Source: JAHECQ01 sp963775125 (lineage in GTDB: Bacteria > Actinomycetota > Acidimicrobiia > Acidimicrobiales > SZUA-35). From it: 64,000 nt of DNA. The DNA lies in the NCBI GenBank assembly GCA_963775125.1, contig CAVZHQ010000004.1:1-64000 (forward strand), written 5' to 3'. Each line of letters opens with the position of its first letter. Positions within the stretch are counted from its first letter, which is position 1. The notes beneath the pieces are model-generated. The model had not been told where the DNA came from and ran no database searches. It was given only the letters and a program-made list of their open reading frames with translations. Positions 27,275-35,626 of the stretch are shown piece after piece. Both the position numbers and the translations under genes were made by a program.

Positions 27275-28035
27275 GGCATCACGTACCCGCCGTTGATCGA
27301 CACGACCTGACCGGTGATCCAGGACGTCAGCGGTGAGGCCAGCATCAACACCATGGGTGGGATGTCGTCGATGACGCCGAGCCGGCGCAACGGGTACTGC
27401 CGCAGCACTTTCTGCATCCGTGGGCTATCGATATCGCCGAACATGTGCTGTGTGGTGTTGGTCTCGACGAGGCCCAGCGAGACTGCGTTCGCCCGGATGC
27501 CGTAGCGCGCGAGTTCCTTGGCGAGGGACTTCGTGAGGCCGAGGGTCGTCGATCGCGTCGTCGCAGTGATCAGCAACCCGGCCTCGCCGGTACGGCCCGA
27601 GTCGCCCATCATGCTGACGACCGCTCCTCCGCCAGTCGCCGCCATGCGCTTGGTCACGGCGTGTGTGATCTGCAGGGTGCCGGTCACGGTGACGTCGATC
27701 TGGTCCTTCCATTCCGCGGGCGTGGACTCCAGGAACGGCCCGGGAAACGTCCACGCGGCGTTGTTGATCAGCACGTCGATCGTTCCGACGCCTTGCTCGG
27801 TCTGATCGACCAGGCTCGCCACGGCCTCTGCATCGCGCATGTCCGCCTGCACGGCAATCGCGTTCACCCCGAGCGAACGCGCGTCGGCCGCCGCCTGCTC
27901 CGCCCCCTCTGCCGAGCTGTTGTAGTGAAAGACGACGTTGGCGCCCTCACCTGCGAACGCGAGCCCGATGGCGCGTCCGGCGCCCTGACCGGCACCGGTG
28001 ACCAACACCGTGCGCCCAGCAAGTTGCATATCCAT
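27271..28035 (-). CDS. SDR-fold protein lacking the catalytic tyrosine
   Basis: A short-chain dehydrogenase/reductase fold of 254 residues: NAD(P)-binding TGAGQGAGRAIG, LINNAAWTF, and the C-terminal GQVVSINGGYVMP. The active-site stretch, normally YxxxK, reads LLITATTRSTTLGLTKSLAK: Tyr and Lys positions are occupied by Thr and Arg. A standard reductase mechanism is therefore doubtful; it may bind cofactor without acting, or use other residues. The ATG at 28,035 was chosen over the GTG at 28,041 because GAGGAG lies five bases before it. It overlaps the large subunit gene. Confidence 0.82.
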   Translation of the reverse strand: MDMQLAGRTVLVTGAGQGAGRAIGLAFAGEGANVVFHYNSSAEGAEQAAADARSLGVNAIAVQADMRDAEAVASLVDQTEQGVGTIDVLINNAAWTFPGPFLESTPAEWKDQIDVTVTGTLQITHAVTKRMAATGGGAVVSMMGDSGRTGEAGLLITATTRSTTLGLTKSLAKELARYGIRANAVSLGLVETNTTQHMFGDIDSPRMQKVLRQYPLRRLGVIDDIPPMVLMLASPLTSWITGQVVSINGGYVMP

Positions 28036-28077
28036 GTTCACTCCTCGTTATGGGTTACGTAAGGGAAGGCGGACGGC

Positions 28078-28912
28078 TCAGACCTGGATGAACTCGCGGC
28101 GCGAGCCGACGGTCACCACGCGACCCCACGCCAGACCGGGTAGGTGGGCCGGCGCGACGACATCACCGGAGTCGACGATCTCCTCGCGCAGTGCGTCCCG
28201 TACCGCCCGGGCCGCGATGGGGTCAACATCGAACACCGCGTCCCAGTCCGCCTCGGTCAACTCGACGACGCTGTGGACGACATCGCCCAGCAGTAGTGCC
28301 CGGGCGCCGTCGCCGGACAGCGACGTAGATCGTGGTGCCGGGGGTGTGACCAGGGGCAGCTCGGGCGTCGAGACCAGGCAGGACGGTGTGGTCACTGTCG
28401 AACGTCGCCAGCCGCTCGGTGAGGGGCGACAGCTTGCGGATCGCACCCGGCTCGGCGTCGGGTCCGGTCATGAAGTGGTCCCAATCCGCTTGGTGCACCC
28501 GATAGGTGGCGTTCGGGAACACCACTTCTCCGCGCTGCGTCGCCCATCCGACGTGATCGAAGTGGAGGTGGGTGAACAGTACGTCGGTCACATCAGCGGG
28601 ATCGACCCCGAGCGTGCGCAGCGAGTCCAGGAACGCACCGCCTTCGGCGACGTCGGTGCGGATCGGTCCTGTCCCAACGTCCACAAGTGCGATCCGGTCC
28701 CCGGATCGCACGAGGAATCCTCCCATCGCCATTCCCAGGTGGCCTTCGTCATCCAGAAGGTGCCCGTGGCAAGCCCAGCCATCCTCGACACCGGAGCGGA
28801 CGAGCACCTCCCGCGCCATCACACGGCCAGGGCCGTCGAAGACCGGGTCGATCCTCAGTCCAGCGAGCCGCAGCGAACCCGGTGAGCGGCCATCCGGGGT
28901 GATGTGCTGCAT
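28078..28912 (-). CDS. Metallo-beta-lactamase-fold hydrolase, frameshifted
   Basis: A hydrolase of about 275 residues with the zinc motif THLHFDHVG, a second His in APGHTPGT and a third metal Asp/His after the break (LLLGDVVHS). The frame shifts at about 28,318, after GTTIYVA; the other frame continues SGDGARALLLGDVVHSV to the end. This MBL group includes lactonases and esterases, so a ring-opening or ester-cleaving role in the pathway is plausible. It is the first gene of the operon, with GGGAGG five bases before its ATG at 28,912. Confidence 0.78.
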
Positions 28913-28939
28913 AGCGCCTCCCTAGCGATTGCTCGGACT

Positions 28940-28995
28940 GTTGGGTGCCAACCCTACGACAACTATGCGACGTACGTCAAGAGAATGTTGCATAG
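28940..28995. promoter_or_regulatory. Divergent control region of the catabolic operon
   Basis: Between the hydrolase gene and the divergent paaX-like gene there are three nested symmetric sequences: GTTGG-3-CCAAC (28,940-28,952), a perfect 10-base palindrome GACGTACGTC (28,969-28,978) and CTATGC/GCATAG half sites 21 bases apart (28,963-28,968 and 28,990-28,995). On the minus strand a -35-like TTGACG overlaps the palindrome, with TAGGGT 18 bases downstream. A regulator bound here would block the operon promoter. Confidence 0.5.
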
Positions 28996-29108
28996 CGAAC
29001 GCTTCACTCACTGACGGACGGGCCGCAATCGCGCAACGCTTCGGGGACCTGTCCACTGCTAGCATCCATCCCTCGCAGCGGAGCCCGCCTGATCGGGAAG
29101 GACCGAGA

Positions 29109-29940
29109 ATGACCAGCGACGACCAAACGCCCGGCCGTACAGCGGTTGCGCGTCGCCCGCAGGAGCTGGTCCGAGCACTGTTGGGCGTCGTCGATGCCGA
29201 CCTCGGCTGCTCGCAACCCATCCCGGTACGGGTGTACCTCGAGGTTTTGACTGAACTCGGGGTAAGCGAAGTGGCCTGTCGGGCAACCCTGAGCCGGATG
29301 GCCAAGAAGGGCGCGTTGGAGCGCAGCCGGGAGGGCCGGAGCGTCGCCTTCCGAGCGAGCCCTCGCACCCGCGACCTACTCTTCCGGGACCGGGAACGAA
29401 TCCTCTCGTCGAGCCCTTTCGAGCACCCCGGCGACGGCTGGACCGTGCTCATGTTCTCCGTCCCAGAGTCGCGACGGGACGTTCGGCATCGCCTCCGCAC
29501 ACGACTGAGCTGGGCAGGGTTCGGACCGCTCGGCGACGGACTGTGGATCGCCCCCGGCTCGCCGGACGTCGACGACGTACTCATCGTGGTCCAGGATCCG
29601 GCTGACCCTGGCTCCTCCATCACGGTCTTCGACGCAGTCCCACGACTACCCACACGGGCGGAGGACGTAGTCGCCCAAGCCTGGAATCTGCCCGCCGTCC
29701 GTGGTGAACACGACACGTTCCTGCAGGAGTGGGAGGCGGTGGAGGAGAGCGAGCTCGAGCGCGTTGGCCACCCTCTCGGCGCTGAGCGTGGACTGGATCC
29801 GGCTCCTTCGAGTCGACCCAGGCCTTCCCGCTCGCTATCTCCCCCACGACTGGCCCGCCGGGAGATCGACAGCGACCTATCGCCGGCACTACGAGCGGCT
29901 CGGCCCAGCGGCGCGCAGTCAGTTCACGGCCCTCGGCTGA
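29109..29940 (+). CDS. PaaX-family transcriptional repressor, frameshifted
   Basis: A regulator of about 277 residues. The N-terminal winged helix (QELVRALLGVVDAD, then VSEVACRATLSRMAKKGALE) and the central strand region (GWTVLMFSVPESRRDVRHRL, GFGPLGDGLWIAPG) match PaaX, which represses aromatic-acid degradation genes and releases DNA on binding an aryl-CoA. The frame shifts near 29,750; the other frame supplies the C-terminal SVDWIRLLRVDPGLPARYLP and HDWPAG. It is divergent from the molybdenum hydroxylase operon, which is its likely target. The ligand may be the CoA ester made by the ligase. Confidence 0.8.
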
Positions 29941-30351
29941 GTCGGCGCATCGAACGCACGAGGCGCACCTTCCGGGCGGCGTACAGGCGGGACCGGAGGT
30001 TCGAGCTCTAGTGCGAACCAACCACGTCGATGGTCGTGCCCTTGACCACAAGAATTCCTTGGGCCCGCCGCCAGAACCCGACCGGGTCTCGGCTTGTTCG
30101 TCGCCGTGGGCTTCGACCTAGGCGACGCTTGGGTGGTCATTGACCCGCGACATGCAAGAACGTGTACCCCAGTCTCCGGCACCGGGACCTGGCCTCGTCC
30201 ATGGACACGCCAATTCGACCCCGATATCACAGAATTCGATCGCGCGAGCCTGCGCAAGGCGCCTCCTGCAGCAGCCCCGGCGGCCAAACCAAGGACCCCA
30301 GTGGTCTGCACCGACATCTGCACCAACCGTTGAACGAACACTTGTTCGATG
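29941..30351. other. Intergenic stretch, nothing but a palindrome
   Basis: No gene could be supported. CGAACA-CT-TGTTCG at 30,335-30,348 matches the palindrome next to the true tRNA-Leu and belongs to repeat copy 7. Confidence 0.45.
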
Positions 30352-30440
30352 TGTCGGAGGGGCGACTTTAACCCAAAGTACACGCGTCCCCTGGGGCGCC
30401 GAATTGCGAGTCACATGAGCGTTCTAGCTGGTCAGACGCT
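30352..30440 (-). repeat. tRNA-Leu 3'-end-like repeat (copy 7 of 9)
   Basis: Begins TGTCGGAGGGGCGACTTTAA on the plus strand. Read on the minus strand the T arm is GGGTTAAAGTCGCCC, close to that of the true tRNA, and the flanking palindrome is kept. It shares the cccctggggcg and AGCGTTCTAGCTGGTCAGA blocks with copy 5. Confidence 0.65.
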
Positions 30441-30783
30441 CTCTGGTGTCACCAATCGCCTGGCCAATGTCGCCGAGGATCATCGCAAGGTCTTGCGCGT
30501 ATGCAAGCAGACGAACGACATCGACGTTGTCGACCCGCTCGAAGTAGAACCACCCACATGGAAACCCTTCGAACCGACGGGACCGCAGACCTGGGACACC
30601 GGACAGCTCACCGATCCGCAGTTGCACTGCTCCCCAGATTGTGGCGGCCATAGAACATCGGGTGATCGCGCTCGAAGAGACCGCTTCCATCAGGAAGCGG
30701 ACGGAATCCGTGTCGGTTTGAACAGACAACACCCAACTGTCGGGCAGATAAACGTGCTCAGGTCCAGAAGTTGACTCGCTCAC
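30424..30783 (-). CDS. Chimeric small protein: immunity-like N-terminus joined to ParE C-terminus
   Basis: A 119-residue frame. The first 52 residues (YLPDSWVLSVQTDTDSVRFL and MEAVSSSAITR) look like the start of a small protein found in immunity-type clusters. From residue 53, QLRIGELSGVPGLRSRRFEG onward, the text is nearly identical to the second half of the ParE toxin at 18,805-19,134. The joint is an obvious recombination product. It has lost the first strand and helix of ParE and is unlikely to be an active toxin. It overlaps the upstream nucleotidyltransferase gene by four bases. Confidence 0.6.
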   Translation of the reverse strand: MSESTSGPEHVYLPDSWVLSVQTDTDSVRFLMEAVSSSAITRCSMAATIWGAVQLRIGELSGVPGLRSRRFEGFPCGWFYFERVDNVDVVRLLAYAQDLAMILGDIGQAIGDTRERLTS

Positions 30784-31553
30784 CCGTGGTCACCGGCCCA
30801 TATTCGTTGGTGAGCCCCGATGCACCACGCATCGATCTTCTCCCGTTCAGGTGTCGGGCGGATCGATTCGTCGTTGCCGATGGCTTCGAGCTGGCTATCG
30901 AGTTCGAGGCTGCGCTCCCACCACTCGTCGAAGTCGACCTTGCCGTAGCGAACGGCGCGAAGCCATTCAGCCGGTTCACCCTGAATCGGAAGCTCGAGCC
31001 TGCCTGTCGACAGAAGCTCGAGACACTGGAACCCAAGGCGTGCGCAGTGCATCGCGTACTTGGTGTCGTACCCGAACTCGTTGACCAACTCCTCGCGGCC
31101 GCCACTCCCCCGCTTACCGTGGCCGCCGCCAGCGACACCGAGTAGCCGGCGGGCCTGGGACTGCATGTACCCGCGGTAGCGAGGCACGACATGACGGCCA
31201 ACGAACGCTTCACCGAGCGCTTGCAGCTCCTCGCCCATCGGCGTCGAGTACTCGATGGGTGCCCACATTGTCATCAAGATCGACGGGTTCCCGGCCGCCG
31301 CCATCCGGACGAAACGGCGCAACGAGTGCAGCGTCCGATCGGTGTCACCTGGCCCGGATCGTGACCCCTCAGGTTGGGTGCGCTGCATCACCGTCTTGAA
31401 GCCGTGCTCGTCCAGGCCGAGTAGCTGTTCCGGTGTTTCAACGACGACGGCCAGCTGGTCGTGATCCTCACCACCATCGATCCCGGTGCCGTCCGCGGTC
31501 GAACCCACCTCGACCATCAGAATCGTCGTCTCAGGCAGGGGCGGGATCTCCAT
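30780..31553 (-). CDS. Pol beta-superfamily nucleotidyltransferase (YcgL-like), copy 1
   Basis: A 257-residue predicted nucleotidyltransferase of the group annotated as 'DNA polymerase beta superfamily' (COG3541-like). The catalytic GS loop is VEVGSTADGTG and the metal-binding acidic motif follows in GGEDHDQLAVVV. The conserved body (MQRTQPEGSRSGPGDTDRTL, LRRFVRMAAAGNPSILMTMW, FGYDTKYAMHCARLGFQCLE) is present throughout, so it looks active. The substrate is unknown. The ATG at 31,553 was chosen because upstream text is not protein-like. A close paralogue lies at 35,623-36,396. Confidence 0.82.
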   Translation of the reverse strand: MEIPPLPETTILMVEVGSTADGTGIDGGEDHDQLAVVVETPEQLLGLDEHGFKTVMQRTQPEGSRSGPGDTDRTLHSLRRFVRMAAAGNPSILMTMWAPIEYSTPMGEELQALGEAFVGRHVVPRYRGYMQSQARRLLGVAGGGHGKRGSGGREELVNEFGYDTKYAMHCARLGFQCLELLSTGRLELPIQGEPAEWLRAVRYGKVDFDEWWERSLELDSQLEAIGNDESIRPTPEREKIDAWCIGAHQRIWAGDHG

Positions 31554-31710
31554 CACACCATCGTGGTCGACAAATTGCGTCACCGGGTTGAATTCTGCGC
31601 CGGAGTGGTCCCGTCGATGGGCACACACCGCCTCCGCGTGATGCGAGGTCACACTCAGGCGAGCAACCAGTGACGCCCATCGAGCGATGCTGCCCTGCCC
31701 TACAGACGCC

Positions 31711-32523
31711 TCACCGACTGGACCGCCGGAGTACCTTGTTGATCCTGACCCATCGGGAGGGCTTCTCGACTTCGACGCCGCCCATGAAAGCATCGCCCAG
31801 TCGTGACCCACGGCTCGGTTCGCCGTCAATCAGTCGTCGTGCCGACTCCCTCACGGCATCGTCCACAGTCGCCTGGTCGCCCTGGATCACGCGGTCGTCG
31901 AGCATCACATACCAGTCGTCGAGCCCGGAGAACTCGGCGAGCTCTTCTCGGTAGTTCGAGTTCTGGTAGAGCTTCCACAGCTCGACCGCGAGCGCCCGGG
32001 CGGACCCGCCATTGTCCAGGAACCGCTGAGCCTCAAGGCGGGCGAGCGCAACGTATGCGTCCTCGGAGTGCTTCTCGGCAACAGTTAGCCCGAGCTCGTC
32101 AAAGACATCGACAGCGATGTCGCTTGCTTCCTCGTCAGCGAACCGCGCAGGCGCCCCAGCGAGAACCCGTAGCGACCGCGTGTCCAGCCCCTCCATCAAC
32201 GCAGCGACCGCAGCGTCAACGAGCGGCTTCCCATACCCGGTTCCCGCCCACTCGATCGCGGCTTCTTCGAATCGACGGACAGCTCCTGCCGCAACACCGC
32301 TATGACCTGTTGCCGGTCCAGACCAAAGATCGACGTTGCCGGACTCGAGAAACTCGCCTACAGCGCCGGCGGCAAAGACAGGGTCCGCCGGATACTCTCC
32401 ACCCAGGTACTCGACCAGCTCGCCCGGCAAGAACGGACCAAGCGACGTTACGTAGTCGTCGAACTCCGCTTGGACGGCGCGCCAGTCTGCGTAGCGCTTC
32501 TTCGTCAGGAGCATCCCGTGCAT
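31711..32523 (-). CDS. Hypothetical protein with a repeat-cluster C-terminal domain
   Basis: A 270-residue protein starting MHGMLLTKKRYADWRAVQ. The N-terminal half is unrecognised. The second half (AVAALMEGLDTRSLRVLAGA, DIAVDVFDELGLTVAEK, LAVELWKLYQNSNYREELAE) shares the plan of the protein at 36,507-37,037, with the same A-L-x-G-x-x-x-x-S-x-x-x-LAG start and a D-E-L-x-L core. I take the two as related. Proteins of this small actinobacterial family often lie in immunity-type clusters. No catalytic motif is seen. Confidence 0.58.
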   Translation of the reverse strand: MHGMLLTKKRYADWRAVQAEFDDYVTSLGPFLPGELVEYLGGEYPADPVFAAGAVGEFLESGNVDLWSGPATGHSGVAAGAVRRFEEAAIEWAGTGYGKPLVDAAVAALMEGLDTRSLRVLAGAPARFADEEASDIAVDVFDELGLTVAEKHSEDAYVALARLEAQRFLDNGGSARALAVELWKLYQNSNYREELAEFSGLDDWYVMLDDRVIQGDQATVDDAVRESARRLIDGEPSRGSRLGDAFMGGVEVEKPSRWVRINKVLRRSSR

Positions 32524-32567
32524 CGTGTGGACGATCGTGATTCGGTCTTCCGATATGACTGGTCCGT

Positions 32568-32801
32568 TCACCGGTGATCCCTCGGGACACAATCAAGATG
32601 GGCATCGCTCGGCGAGGGAGGGCGACCCGGGCAGTACGGGCACGAGGAATCGCCGCACGCCGTCTCGAGCCACACATCGCACCGGACGCAGAAGAAGGCA
32701 TCGAACTCTTCACAGAGCACGACCACGCTGCCACAGGTGTGAACCTCGTCGTTCACAATGACATCGAGGTCGCTCGGTGAGTGCCGACCGGATACGGACA
32801 T
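32568..32801 (-). CDS. Small zinc-ribbon protein
   Basis: A 77-residue protein with two CxxC-type pairs: FFCVRCDVWLETACGD followed by SCPYCPGRPPSP. The spacing fits a four-Cys zinc ribbon plus an extra Cys. It lies 44 bases upstream of the hypothetical gene at 31,711 and may be in the same operon. Function unknown; such ribbons bind nucleic acid or protein. Confidence 0.6.
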   Translation of the reverse strand: MSVSGRHSPSDLDVIVNDEVHTCGSVVVLCEEFDAFFCVRCDVWLETACGDSSCPYCPGRPPSPSDAHLDCVPRDHR

Positions 32802-33052
32802 ACATCCAGTATCGGCCAGATCAGCGGCGTGGGGACGAGCGATTTCGCCGCTGCTGGACTGGGTTCTCCGGGCTCGGCATTAGCAGAAGCATTAGCAAAC
32901 TACACCCCAACCACCGAAGAACCCGCTGTTTACGCGGGTTTTGGCCTCTACCGAAAGGAGGGTGAAATGCAGTCACCCGTCCAACACCCCGAAATTCTTC
33001 GTGGCATCTAGAGCCCTGGAGCGGCAAATAGCGTCATCCAGTGACCCAAACG

Positions 33053-33123
33053 TGTCGGAGGCGGGATTACAACCCTTAACCCACGCCGCCGAAGCCGCTG
33101 GATCCCGTTGGCGAAGGCGGCGT
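33053..33123 (-). repeat. tRNA-Leu 3'-end-like repeat (copy 8 of 9)
   Basis: 71 bases, beginning TGTCGGAGGCGGGATTACAA, then CCCTTAACCC, ending in a hairpin with perfect 8-base arms at 33,083-33,090 (acgccgcc) and 33,116-33,123 (ggcggcgt). Same length and layout as copies 4 and 6. It lies just downstream of the stop of the repeat-protein gene at 33,145. Confidence 0.66.
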
Positions 33124-33144
33124 AGCGTCTGGCGTTTCGCCTGG

Positions 33145-34499
33145 TCACGGCCCCAAAGATCCGGACGGCTTGCTTGGTCGCCGGCGGGAACGAAGAGTTG
33201 AGACCCTGTCCGAGTCAGCATCGCTTCTGCCCGCTGGGCCCGCGGCGAGGCCGATGTCTTGGATTTCGGTCTCGCAGTCGTAGAGGGCCGGCCTTGCGAG
33301 ATCGGTGGGTAGGCGACCGCCGCCGGCTACCTCAAGAACCCGGGCCACGCGGCACCGGGCGTAGGAGTACTCGGCTTGATCGAAGATCTCTGTGATCAGC
33401 CTGATGGGGATGTCGTCGGGTAGGCGGGCGAACGCGTCGATATAGCTGCACAGCCCGTAGAAGTCGCGATCTGCCCATGCGGCTTCAGCGCCGACGACAA
33501 GTACGGGGACGTCTCTGGACTCGGCGTAGTTGGCGAGGACGTTCTGGGCGGCGACGCGTCGTCCATCGTCTGCTCGCAGCCAAGACCGAGCCAGCGCCAG
33601 GGTGTGAACCGGACCGAGGTTCGAGACGTAGCGAATCGCCTCCAGTCGCTTCCGCCCCGACTCGTCGGCCGCAAGAATCCGCTCGGCTGCGGGCAACCCG
33701 CCGGGGTCGTCCAAGCGCGCCAATGCCTGGAAGGCGACGAAGCGCGCGCTTCCCTCGCGCTCCAGAGCAGCGAGAAGCTCGTCGCGCTCGTCCCGACGGA
33801 GCATGTTCGTGAGCCGGTGAAGGAGACGTTTCGGCGGGACACCCGGCCAATCGTGTTGGAGAAGGTCAGCTGCCGAGAGCTCCATCGACGGCAGCTCGGC
33901 GCTAACCCCCCGACGGCGGCGACGTTCGTCGAATTGGTCGATCGCTGACTGGATCCAGGCACGACCCGCCCCGAGTTCCTCCCAGGGCAGCTGGTACCGC
34001 CACCGCTGAACAATGGCGACGAGTTCGTCGCCGTCGAAGCGGCCTTCCAGTACCTCGGGGAGCCTGCGGTGGAGATCGCCGGGCGTCTGCGAGATCTCGT
34101 AGATGGCGTCGTCCCACTGCTCGCCGATGCGGACGTGATCGAGCAGAGCGTCGCCTGCGCCTGTCATACCGTCGGCCGCCAGCTCGGCGAGGACGCCGAC
34201 GACCAAGCGCTGATCGCGATCTGCCTGCGGTTCGGGGCAGTTCTGGGGGCGGAGGCGGTCCGGGTCGAAGTCACGCGGCGCGTGATGAGGTCTGCGTAGT
34301 ACCGGTCTCGCGATTCCACTTGCTGATCCCAGCGGGGATCGTACACGACACAGTCCCAGATCAGCTCAGCGGCCTCGCCCGAGGGGAGTGCGATGGCTTC
34401 CAGGAACCCGGCTCCGGTCCCCCGCTGCAGCTTGCCGAGCACGGTGTCCGGGTTGGCGAGCCACTCGAGCCCCGACGGCGACCCGTCTACTCCACTCAT
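33145..34499 (-). CDS. HEAT-like repeat protein, frameshifted
   Basis: A protein of about 450 residues after correction. The N-terminus starts MSGVDGSPSGLEWLANPDTV with an ATG that overlaps the barstar stop by one base. The frame shifts near 34,271; restoring one base gives ITRRVDFDPDRLRPQNC, then VVGVLAELAADGMTGAGDAL. The C-terminal half has regular helical pairs (RFVAFQALARLDDPGGLPAA, ESRDVPVLVVGAEAAWADRD) like HEAT-type repeats. A scaffold or immunity protein is plausible in this operon, but no function is proven. The last 20 residues run close to repeat copy 8 and are of low quality. Confidence 0.6.
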
Positions 34500-34990
34500 C
34501 ACAGTCCCCGTTTCGCGTTCAACCACTCCTTCGGGTTCCACGCGACTGGCTGGGCGGCTACTGGCGCCAGATGCAGCGCCGGATCATCGGACTGGAGGAA
34601 GGTGGCAAGTTGCCAGCCCCGCCGAACCGCTCCGATCCCGGCGCCAGCGAGTATGTCCACCACAGCCTGGGAAGCCTGCGGCTCTCGGCTCAGGAAGCTG
34701 TCGAAGTGTTCGACCACGATCAGACCAGCCGGCGCATGGCGACCGAAGCCGTAGTCGCCTTGAACGACGTCGTACATGCAGTCGTTGAGGGCATCGAGAT
34801 TCCGGCCGTAGTAGTCCGGGAATGACAGAGCCTGCGCGAAGGCTGTGTGCATGTCCTCAGGAGTAGTCCAGCCCTTGGCGTTGAGGTGGACGATCTCCCA
34901 CCCGGCTTTGCGTGCGTCCTCGACGGCTTCGTCGAGGATCTGGCGGTTCCAGAACAGCTGGACGAATGGAAGCCGATCCGGGTGCAGCTC
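34499..34990 (-). CDS. Barstar-family ribonuclease inhibitor
   Basis: Barstar-like protein. The frame holds ILDEAVEDARKAGWEIVHLN, then FAQALSFPDYYGRNLDALND and YDVVQGDYGF, the signature of barstar (a YYG-x-NLDAL core that plugs the barnase active site). An ATG at 34,852 is internal to the fold, so the true start lies upstream; the frame stays open to about 35,000 with no good start codon, and a GTG in another frame there suggests one more indel. The cognate barnase-type toxin is not in the window, so this may be an orphan immunity gene. Confidence 0.75.
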   Translation of the reverse strand, partial: ELHPDRLPFVQLFWNRQILDEAVEDARKAGWEIVHLNAKGWTTPEDMHTAFAQALSFPDYYGRNLDALNDCMYDVVQGDYGFGRHAPAGLIVVEHFDSFLSREPQASQAVVDILAGAGIGAVRRGWQLATFLQSDDPALHLAPVAAQPVAWNPKEWLNAKRGL

Positions 34991-35002
34991 CGTGCCAGCA
35001 CT

Positions 35003-35626
35003 TCACGTGTCGCGGCCTTCGAAGGCGGCCGGTCCGTGGCGCAGAGCGTTCGCGGCGAGCGCCATTGCGGTTCTGAAGTCAGCGGCAAGGGAGCCGCTCG
35101 ACCACTCCGAGCAGACGCAGGTGAAGGTCTCGTCGTGGAAGGTGATGATCACCTGCCGGCTGGATAGTTCGACGGGGCGTACTTCGTGGGCCTGGTAGTG
35201 GACAACGCCGGACCCATAGAGAGGGTGTTCGTGCAGCCGTTCGTCGTTCGGAGGACCCATGCTGACTTCCCGAATGCCCTCGAACACGATCCATCCCAGA
35301 TTGCGGATGGTGGCGTCCGCGGGGTCGACCACGGTGACCGAGGTGCCGTCCCAGTCCGGGTCCGGCTCGAGTCCGGCGTGGAAGACAAGGACCGCTCGCA
35401 AGCCATCGGTGACGAGATGCGGGACAGGAGCGCCCGGATCGATCGCCACTCCCAGATCCACCGGCTCAGCCCATGGCCGCCCGGCTTGCGCCGCGGATCG
35501 TCGTCCCGCTGCTGCTTCCGCCTCGTATCCAGCCAGTGCCGCCGCGATCGGATCGGTCCCGTGCCCAGCCGTGTGGCGACGCAGCGAATTCGCAAGACGA
35601 GCGATTCGGGGCCTGTCCTTGGTCAT
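35003..35626 (-). CDS. Conserved hypothetical protein, possibly immunity-like
   Basis: A 207-residue protein from the ATG at 35,626 (MTKDRPRIARLANSLRR), overlapping the nucleotidyltransferase stop. The C-terminal region HPLYGSGVVHYQAHEVRPVE, then SSRQVIITFHDETFTCVCSE, is a beta-rich block often met in actinobacterial hypothetical proteins. No catalytic motif is obvious. Its place between a nucleotidyltransferase and barstar suggests a role in the same operon, perhaps as an immunity protein. Confidence 0.6.
   Translation of the reverse strand: MTKDRPRIARLANSLRRHTAGHGTDPIAAALAGYEAEAAAGRRSAAQAGRPWAEPVDLGVAIDPGAPVPHLVTDGLRAVLVFHAGLEPDPDWDGTSVTVVDPADATIRNLGWIVFEGIREVSMGPPNDERLHEHPLYGSGVVHYQAHEVRPVELSSRQVIITFHDETFTCVCSEWSSGSLAADFRTAMALAANALRHGPAAFEGRDT

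Noticed and set aside
14974..33123. Classical integron attC sites
   Set aside because: The repeats have a hairpin and similar length, but the conserved end boxes (RYYYAAC and GTTRRRY) are not both present, and no integron tyrosine integrase is in the window. The nearest match, GTTAAGG on the minus strand, breaks the rule at its last base.
11191..33123. CRISPR array
   Set aside because: Repeats are separated by 1.4 to 10 kb, not by short spacers, and no cas gene is present.
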